NCBI GenBank assembly: GCA_027323595.1
Contig: DAHWBL010000287.1
Span: forward strand, 1-15,764
Reading direction: 5' to 3'
Length of the DNA stretch: 15,764 bases
Source of the DNA: Acetobacteraceae bacterium
GTDB lineage: Bacteria > Pseudomonadota > Alphaproteobacteria > Acetobacterales > Acetobacteraceae
Below are positions 7,835-15,764 of the stretch, piece by piece. Within the stretch, counting starts at the first letter, position 1. Each line of letters begins with the position of its first letter. Position numbers and translations under genes: made by a program. A model generated the notes under the pieces. That model did not search any database. It was not told the origin of the DNA and saw only the letters and a program-made list of their open reading frames with translations.

Positions 7835-8778
7835 CCGATCTGTCCGTGCGCATCGGCGGGCTCACGCTGCCAAACCCGGTGATGCCCGCCTCGGGCACCT
7901 TCGCCGAGGGCCTCGCCCAGGCGATCGACCTCAACCGCCTCGGCGCGCTGGTCACCAAAACCATCACCCGCGAGCTGCGCGCCGGCAACCCGCTGCCGCG
8001 CGTCGCCGAGGTCGCCGGCGGCATGCTGAACGCCATCGGCATCCCCTCGAAGGGCGTCGCCTATTTCCGCGACGTCACCCTGCCGCTGTATCGGGGCTGG
8101 TCGCCGCCGCTGGTGGTGTCGATCTCGGCCCCCACCGCGGAGGGCTTCGCCGAGCTCGCCGCCGAAATCTCCCTGCCTGGCGTCGCCGCCATCGAGGCCA
8201 ACATCTCGTGCCCCAACATCGAGGAGGACGGCCGCGCCTTTGCCATGAAGCCCGCCTCCACCGCCATCGTGGTGCGCCAGTTGCGCGCCGCCACCGCCCT
8301 GCCGCTGTGGGTCAAGCTCACCCCCAACACCGGCGAGATCGCCGAGGTCGCCAAAGCCGCCGAGGCCGAGGGCGCGGACGCGCTGGTGTGCGCCAACACC
8401 ATCCTGGCGATGGCCATCGATCCGCACAGCTTCAAGCCACGGCTGGGCAATCTGCTCGGCGGCCTGTCCGGCCCGGCGATCAAGCCGATCGTGCTGCGCC
8501 AGCTCTACCAATGCGCCCGCGCGGTGCGCCTGCCCATCATCGGCTGCGGCGGCATCATGACCGCGCTCGACGCGGTGGAATATCTGCTCGCCGGCGCGGT
8601 GGCCGTGCAGATCGGCACCGCCACCTTCCTGGACAGCGCGGCGATGCCCAACATCATCGACGGGCTCGACAGATTCTGCGACGCCCGCGGCCTCGCCTCG
8701 GTCAGCGAACTGACCGGCGCGATCCGCCACGAGGAGACCGACGAGGAGGACCTGTCCTGGCTCTCGCCGCCCACATGA
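7831..8778 (+). CDS. pyrD: Dihydroorotate dehydrogenase, class 1B catalytic subunit; probably works as orotate reductase
   Basis: 315 residues, a full-length FMN (beta/alpha)8 barrel. The start at 7831 overlaps the pyrK stop and has GGAGG 7 nt upstream. The catalytic base is Cys127 in NISCPN, the class 1 hallmark (class 2 uses Ser). Residues expected to hold orotate are present: Lys43, Asn67 in MLNAIG, Asn124 and Asn129, and Asn189-Thr190. FMN-site motifs are VKLTPN (161-166), GGLSGPAIKPI (210-220), GCGGI (238-242) and GTATF (262-266). The loop after Asn67 is IGIPSKG, where most family members have IGLQNPG. The tail is acidic (EETDEEDL). The reaction is dihydroorotate/orotate interconversion with PyrK. 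The gene follows a permease and precedes a carbamoyl-aspartate-type hydrolase, so I infer the reductive, catabolic direction. A biosynthetic role is the alternative. Confidence 0.93.
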   Translation: MTDLSVRIGGLTLPNPVMPASGTFAEGLAQAIDLNRLGALVTKTITRELRAGNPLPRVAEVAGGMLNAIGIPSKGVAYFRDVTLPLYRGWSPPLVVSISAPTAEGFAELAAEISLPGVAAIEANISCPNIEEDGRAFAMKPASTAIVVRQLRAATALPLWVKLTPNTGEIAEVAKAAEAEGADALVCANTILAMAIDPHSFKPRLGNLLGGLSGPAIKPIVLRQLYQCARAVRLPIIGCGGIMTALDAVEYLLAGAVAVQIGTATFLDSAAMPNIIDGLDRFCDARGLASVSELTGAIRHEETDEEDLSWLSPPT

Positions 8779-10052
8779 CCCGCCCGTCCGACCTGCGCAT
8801 CCTCGCCGAAACCCTGTTCGCCGACCTGCGCGCCGCCGGCGGCGGGTCCGACGAGGCCCCCGACATCGGCGTCAGCCGCGACAGCTACGGCGCCGGCGAA
8901 ACCGCGGCCCTGGCCGTCATCGAGCGCACCGCGCGCGCGCACGGCCTGCCCTGCCATCGCGACGCCGCCGCCAACCTCGTCGTCATCCTGCCAGGCGCGG
9001 CGCGCGATCTGCCCGCCATCGCCTGCGGATCGCATCTGGATTCGGTGCCACGCGGCGGCAATTACGATGGCGCCGCCGGCGTGGTCGCCGGCCTGCTCGC
9101 GCTCATCTCGCTGCGCGCGAGCGGCATCACCCCGCGCCGCGACATCCATCTCTACGCCCTGCGCGGCGAGGAAAGTGCCGCCTTCGGCCGCGCCTATATC
9201 GGCTCCTCCGCCCTGTTCGGCGAACTCGGCGCCGACGACCTCGCGCTGACCCACGCAACCACCGGACAAACGCTGTCCACCCGCCTCGCCGACGTCGGCG
9301 CCGACCTGCCCCGCATCACCCGGCGCGAGACCCTGCTCGACCCGAAATCGCTTGTCTGCTGGCTGGAACTGCATATCGAGCAAGGCCCGGTGCTGCTCGC
9401 CCGCGGCCTGCCGCTCGCCGCGGTCACCGGCCTGCGCGGCAATGTGCGCCACCGCTCGGTGCTGTGCCTGGGCGAAGCCGGACATTCCGGCGCGGTGCCG
9501 CGCTGGCTGCGCCACGACGCGGTGTTCGCCGTCGCGGACCTGCTCGCGCGGCTGGACGGCCATTGGCAGCGGCTGATCGCCCAGGGCCATGATCTGGTCA
9601 TGACCATCGGCGTGATCGGCACCGATCCGGCCGAACACGCGATCGCGCGCATCCCCGGCAAGGTCGCGTTTTCCTTCGAGGCACGCAGCGATTCCGAGGC
9701 CACGCTCGATTCCGTGCACGCGCTGTTCCTCGCCGAATGCGACCGCGTCGCCGAGGAGCGCGGCGTGCGCTTCATCCCCGACCGAAGGCTGGACACCAGG
9801 CCCGCCCGGCTGGACCCCGCACTCGTCGGCCGCGTGCGTGCCGCCATCCGTGGCCTTGGCCTTGCCGACGAACCGATCGCCAGCGGCGCGGGCCACGACG
9901 CCGCGGTGTTCGTCCAGGCCGGCGTGCCGAGTGCCATGATCTTCGTGCGCAACGCCCACGGCTCGCATAATCCCGCCGAGGCCATGACGATCGACGATTT
10001 CATGCTGGGGGCCGAGGCGCTGCGCCAGTGCCTCGCCGAGGGAGCGCAATGA
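8775..10052 (+). CDS. M20-family Zn-dependent carbamoyl-amino-acid amidohydrolase, candidate ureidosuccinase
   Basis: 425 residues, normal for the HyuC / beta-ureidopropionase / allantoate amidohydrolase group. The start at 8775 overlaps the pyrD stop by 4 nt; no Shine-Dalgarno lies close by, so it probably depends on coupling. The frame extends further upstream through pyrD, but the family N-terminus fits 8775. Binuclear metal ligands are present: His87 and Asp98 in GSHLDSVPRGGNYDG, Glu133 in GEESAAFG, His200 in ELHIEQGPVL and His398 in GSHNPAE. The dimer-domain motif GHSGAVPRWLRHDA (236-249) supplies His237 and Arg246. The class hydrolyses N-carbamoyl amino acids to the amino acid, CO2 and NH3. 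Between DHO dehydrogenase and dihydroorotase genes, the expected substrate is N-carbamoyl-L-aspartate, giving L-aspartate. Exact specificity cannot be read from the sequence. Confidence 0.9.
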   Translation: MTRPSDLRILAETLFADLRAAGGGSDEAPDIGVSRDSYGAGETAALAVIERTARAHGLPCHRDAAANLVVILPGAARDLPAIACGSHLDSVPRGGNYDGAAGVVAGLLALISLRASGITPRRDIHLYALRGEESAAFGRAYIGSSALFGELGADDLALTHATTGQTLSTRLADVGADLPRITRRETLLDPKSLVCWLELHIEQGPVLLARGLPLAAVTGLRGNVRHRSVLCLGEAGHSGAVPRWLRHDAVFAVADLLARLDGHWQRLIAQGHDLVMTIGVIGTDPAEHAIARIPGKVAFSFEARSDSEATLDSVHALFLAECDRVAEERGVRFIPDRRLDTRPARLDPALVGRVRAAIRGLGLADEPIASGAGHDAAVFVQAGVPSAMIFVRNAHGSHNPAEAMTIDDFMLGAEALRQCLAEGAQ

Positions 10053-11094
10053 CCATGCCATCCGCCATCGACACCATCACCATCCGCCGCCCCGATGACT
10101 GGCACGTGCATCTGCGCGACGGCGCCATGCTCGCCGCGGTGCTGCCCTTCACCGCCGCGCAGTTCGCCCGCGCCATCATCATGCCCAACCTCACGCCGCC
10201 GATCACCACCATCGAGGCCGCCCGCGCCTACCGCGAGCGCATCCTCGCCGCCCTGCCGCCCGGGGCGAACTTCCAGCCGCTGATGACCTGCTACCTCACC
10301 GATCACACCGACCCCGATGAGATCGCGCAAGGATATGCCGAAGGAGTTTGGGTCGCCGCCAAGCTCTACCCGGCCGGCGCGACCACCAACGCCCATCACG
10401 GCGTCACCGATCTGGCCAACATTGGCGGCGTGCTGGCGCGCATGGAGCGCATCGGCATGCACCTGCTCATCCACGGCGAAAGCACCGACCCCGAGGTAGA
10501 TATCTTCGACCGTGAATCGGTGTTCATCGAGCGCACCCTCATCGGCCTGCTGCGCGCCCATCCCGGCCTGCGCATCGTGCTCGAACACATCACCACCGAA
10601 GGTGCGGCGGATTTCGTGCGCGCGCATGCGAACCAGTGCGCCGCCACCATCACCCCGCACCATCTGCTGATCAACCGCACCTCGCTGTTCCAGGGCGGGC
10701 TGCGTCCGCATCTATATTGTCTGCCGGTCGCCAAACGCGAACGCCACCGCCTCGCGCTGCGCCGCGCCGCGACATCAGGCGACGCCTGTTTTTTTCTCGG
10801 CACCGACACCGCCCCCCACCCCGCCGGTGCGAAAGAAGCCGCCTGCGGCTGCGCCGGCTGCTTTGTCGCCCCCACCGCGCTCGCCTGCTACGCGCAGGTG
10901 TTCGATGAAGAAAATGCGTTGGCCAATCTGGAGAAATTCGCCTCCCTCAACGGCCCGGCCTGGTACGGCCTGCCGCCCAACGAGGCCCGCGTCACCCTCC
11001 GCCGCGCCACCTCGCGCCAACCAGCCGAGATCGCACTCGGCGATGAGCGCGTGGTGATCTTTCGCGGCGACGAGCCCCTCGCCTGGTCACTGTC

Positions 11095-11098
<4 letters not shown>
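10049..11098 (+). CDS. pyrC: Dihydroorotase, class II (E. coli PyrC type)
   Basis: 349 residues, close to E. coli PyrC (348) and similar throughout. It interconverts L-dihydroorotate and N-carbamoyl-L-aspartate at a binuclear zinc centre in a TIM barrel. Metal ligands are intact: His19 and His21 (DWHVHLRDG), Lys105 to be carboxylated (AAKLYPAGATTN), His142 (IHGE), His180 (LEHITT) and Asp253 (GTDTAPH). Also present are MPNLTPP (45-51), TPHHL, CLPVAKRERHR and KEAACGCAGCF (262-272). Start 10049 gives the ATGA overlap with the amidohydrolase stop; ATG 10055 is an alternative with better spacing from GAGGGAG at 10038-10044. A biosynthetic pyrC would normally sit apart or with pyrB. Here the neighbours suggest hydrolytic ring opening in orotate breakdown, probably as a second copy in the genome. 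Confidence 0.95.
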
Positions 11099-12516
<1,418 letters not shown>

Positions 12517-12580
12517 TCCAGGTCAACCGCACCGGACCGCGAAAGCCTGTATAGTCGCCCCGCAAAACCGGGGTGGCATC
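12517..12580 (+). promoter_or_regulatory. ftsH leader: -10-like box and small hairpin over the ribosome site
   Basis: The 64-nt gap after aspA contains TATAGT at 12550-12555 (5 of 6 to the sigma70 -10) without a convincing -35. It also holds a 5-bp stem CCCCG (12558-12562) / CGGGG (12569-12573) with loop CAAAAC. The 3' arm is the G-run that serves as ribosome site, 7 nt before the ftsH ATG. Read-through RNA from the operon would carry the hairpin; RNA starting from the -10 box would lack most of its 5' arm. It has no U-tract, so it is not a clear terminator. Confidence 0.3.
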
Positions 12581-14410
<1,830 letters not shown>

Positions 14411-14415
14411 CGCGC

Positions 14416-15336
14416 TCAGCCCTTCGCCGGCATCCCGTGCGGCGTCACCGTCGTCACGATCGACGCATCCAGCGCCTCATATTCATGGTAGCGGATGGTC
14501 CGATACAGCTCCTCGCGGGTTTGCATCCGGTCGATCATGGTGTGCGCCCCGCCATCGCGCGCGATCGCCGCCAGCAATTCCTCCTGCGCCTTGGCCGCCA
14601 CCCGCAGCGTGCTCACCGGCCAGATCACCATCTTGTAGCCCATCCGCTCGAACTCGTCGGCGGTGAAGAACGGGGTGCGGCCGAATTCGGTCATGTTGGC
14701 CAGCAGCGGCGCATCCACCCGGCGGGCGAACTCGGCGAACATTTCCGCGTCATGCAGCGCCTCGGGGAAAATGGCGTCCGCGCCCGCCTCCAGATACAGC
14801 TTCGCGCGCGCCACCGCGCCATCCATCCCCTCGCTCGCCGCCGCGTCGGTGCGCGCGATGATCACCAGATGCCGCCGCGCCTTCGCCGCCGCCGCCACCT
14901 TGGCGGCCATGTCATGCGGGTCGGCGAGCCTCTTGTCGTTCAGATGCCCGCATTTCTTCGGCAGCAACTGGTCCTCGATGTGCACCGCCCCCGCGCCCGC
15001 ATCCTCGAAGGCGCGCACCATGTGCATCACGTTCAGCGCCTCGCCATAGCCGGTATCGCCATCCACCAGCACCGGCAGCATCGACGCCCGCGCCACCTGG
15101 CGGATGAAAAAACACACCTCATCCACGGTGATGACACCCAGATCCGGCAACCCCATCGAGGCGGTCATCGCCGCCCCCGACAGATACAGCGCCGCGAACC
15201 CGGCATCGCGCGCCTGCAACGCGGCAAGCCCGTTATGGGTGCCCGGAATGCGCAATATCCCCGGTTGCGCCAGCGCGGCGGCAAAACGCGCCCCGGCCGG
15301 CTGTTGCGGCAGATCGGCCCCGACGAGATAGGTCAT
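14416..15336 (-). CDS. Methylisocitrate lyase (PrpB)/PEP mutase-family C-C lyase
   Basis: 306 residues from ATG 15336, which has GGAG 8 nt upstream; the frame extends to 15450 but that extension lacks family similarity. It aligns along its length with PrpB-type enzymes. GTHNGLAALQARDAGFAALY near the N-terminus is followed by YLSGAAMTASMGLPDLG. The Mg-site acids are in VDGDTGYG (91-98), the active-site loop KKCGH (127-131) carries Cys129, and ARTDA, FPEAL, NMTEFGRTP and MQTREELY follow. Such enzymes cleave methylisocitrate or related 2,3-substituted malates to pyruvate or a 2-oxoacid plus a dicarboxylate. KKCGH replaces the common KRCGH. No prpC, prpD or acnD is nearby, so methylisocitrate is not assured; dimethylmalate or oxaloacetate are alternatives. 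It is divergent from coxG across 129 nt and convergent with ftsH. Confidence 0.85.
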   Translation of the reverse strand: MTYLVGADLPQQPAGARFAAALAQPGILRIPGTHNGLAALQARDAGFAALYLSGAAMTASMGLPDLGVITVDEVCFFIRQVARASMLPVLVDGDTGYGEALNVMHMVRAFEDAGAGAVHIEDQLLPKKCGHLNDKRLADPHDMAAKVAAAAKARRHLVIIARTDAAASEGMDGAVARAKLYLEAGADAIFPEALHDAEMFAEFARRVDAPLLANMTEFGRTPFFTADEFERMGYKMVIWPVSTLRVAAKAQEELLAAIARDGGAHTMIDRMQTREELYRTIRYHEYEALDASIVTTVTPHGMPAKG

Positions 15337-15408
15337 GCGTGCGCTCCGAATTGATCCACCCAGAATAGAGCCGCCCCGCCCGCAACACCACCCGCCGCGC
15401 GCCCGACA

Positions 15409-15437
15409 TTGCCTAACCCGCCCGCCGCTCATATTGT
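15409..15437 (+). promoter_or_regulatory. Candidate sigma70-type promoter for coxG
   Basis: TTGCCT (15409-15414), 17-nt spacer, TATTGT (15432-15437): each box matches 4 of 6 consensus positions at ideal spacing. The predicted start lies about 22 nt before the coxG ATG, leaving room for its AGGGA site. The divergent gap 15337-15465 holds no gene; in the other direction only a weak TATTCT (15367-15362) is seen. Confidence 0.4.
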
Positions 15438-15465
15438 CCGGCCCGACCAATCAGGGACCGATCAC

Positions 15466-15764
15466 ATGGACATGTCAGGCGAACGGCGCATTGCCGCATC
15501 ACGTCAAAAAGTCTGGGAGGCACTCAACAACCCCGACGTGCTGAAAGCCTCCATCCCCGGCTGCGAAAGCATGGAGAAAATCTCCGACACCGAGCTGAAA
15601 GCCACCGCGGCGATCAAGATCGGCCCCATCTCGGCGCGATTCTCCGGCAAGGTGCAGCTCACCGACCTCGATCCGCCGAACGGCTACAACATCGGCGGCG
15701 AGGGCCAGGGCGGCGTCGCCGGCTTCGCCAAGGGCGGCGCCAGCGTGCGCCTCACCGACGCCGA
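15466..15764 (+). CDS. coxG: CoxG-family (SRPBCC fold) protein, N-terminal part only
   Basis: 99 codons are visible before the right edge. The start has AGGGA (15453-15457) 8 nt upstream. The N-terminus MDMSGERRIAASRQKVWEAL, then LKASIPGCESMEKIS, IKIGPISARFSGKV and GGVAGFAKGGASVRL, is the signature of the carbon monoxide dehydrogenase subunit G family. This family has a lipid-binding SRPBCC (START-like) fold and usually accompanies molybdenum-flavin hydroxylases of the CoxMSL type, helping them dock to the membrane or exchange quinone. Some members carry a C-terminal membrane anchor, which cannot be judged here. The partner hydroxylase genes, if any, lie beyond the window. The name reflects family; oxidation of CO itself is not implied. 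Confidence 0.88.
   Translation, partial: MDMSGERRIAASRQKVWEALNNPDVLKASIPGCESMEKISDTELKATAAIKIGPISARFSGKVQLTDLDPPNGYNIGGEGQGGVAGFAKGGASVRLTDA

Noticed and set aside
7758..8774. Upstream extension of the amidohydrolase frame into pyrD
   Set aside because: This part overlaps the well-supported pyrD gene and translates to Arg-rich nonsense. ATG 8775 gives the family N-terminus and the same ATGA overlap as the other junctions.
7022..10052. Reductive uracil (PreTA/PydB/PydC) or hydantoin degradation cluster
   Set aside because: The dehydrogenase has PyrK/PyrD architecture with orotate-binding residues, and the cyclic amidohydrolase is a class II dihydroorotase, not a dihydropyrimidinase or hydantoinase.
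15337..15450. N-terminal extension of the PrpB-like protein to ATG 15450
   Set aside because: The extra 38 residues are Gly/Arg-rich without family similarity and would cover the divergent promoter gap. ATG 15336 has a well-spaced GGAG.

Overview
The window is uniformly GC-rich, with strongly GC-biased third codon positions and ATGA-type gene overlaps. The best family matches (class II PyrC-type dihydroorotase, AAHS-type MFS permease, CoxG, filamentous-haemagglutinin-type exoprotein) suggest a chromosomal segment of a GC-rich alphaproteobacterium. Acetobacteraceae or another Rhodospirillales lineage is my guess, but the sequence alone cannot fix the genus. I saw no tRNA, rRNA, CRISPR array, transposase or phage gene.

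Layout. (a) 1-4619, minus strand: the first 1539 codons of a very large secreted filamentous-haemagglutinin-like (TpsA) adhesin that runs off the left edge. It has a signal peptide, a TPS secretion domain and two separate GLUG-type repeat modules. A short AT-rich promoter-like island lies just upstream. (b) 4740-5666, minus: a LysR-type regulator, divergent from (c) 5778-12516, plus: six genes joined by five successive 4-nt ATGA stop/start overlaps. They encode an MFS permease, PyrK, class 1B PyrD, an M20-family carbamoyl-amino-acid amidohydrolase, a class II dihydroorotase and aspartate ammonia-lyase. (d) 12581-14410, plus: an FtsH-family membrane AAA+ zinc protease. (e) 14416-15336, minus: a methylisocitrate lyase (PrpB)/PEP mutase-family enzyme, convergent with ftsH. 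(f) 15466 to the right edge, plus: the N-terminal part of a CoxG-family protein.

The notable system is block (c) with its LysR gene. Read in order, the enzymes form a complete reductive orotate degradation route. Orotate would be imported by the permease and reduced to L-dihydroorotate by NADH-linked PyrKD. Dihydroorotase would open the ring to N-carbamoyl-L-aspartate, the M20 amidohydrolase would split this to L-aspartate, CO2 and ammonia, and aspartase would give fumarate and a second ammonia. The chemistry matches the classical ureidosuccinate route of orotate-fermenting Clostridium (Zymobacterium) oroticum. Finding it as one coupled operon with permease and regulator in a proteobacterium is, to my knowledge, not well described. 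Aspartate carbamoyltransferase is absent, and an amidohydrolase that would destroy the biosynthetic intermediate is present. Both argue for catabolism rather than de novo pyrimidine synthesis.
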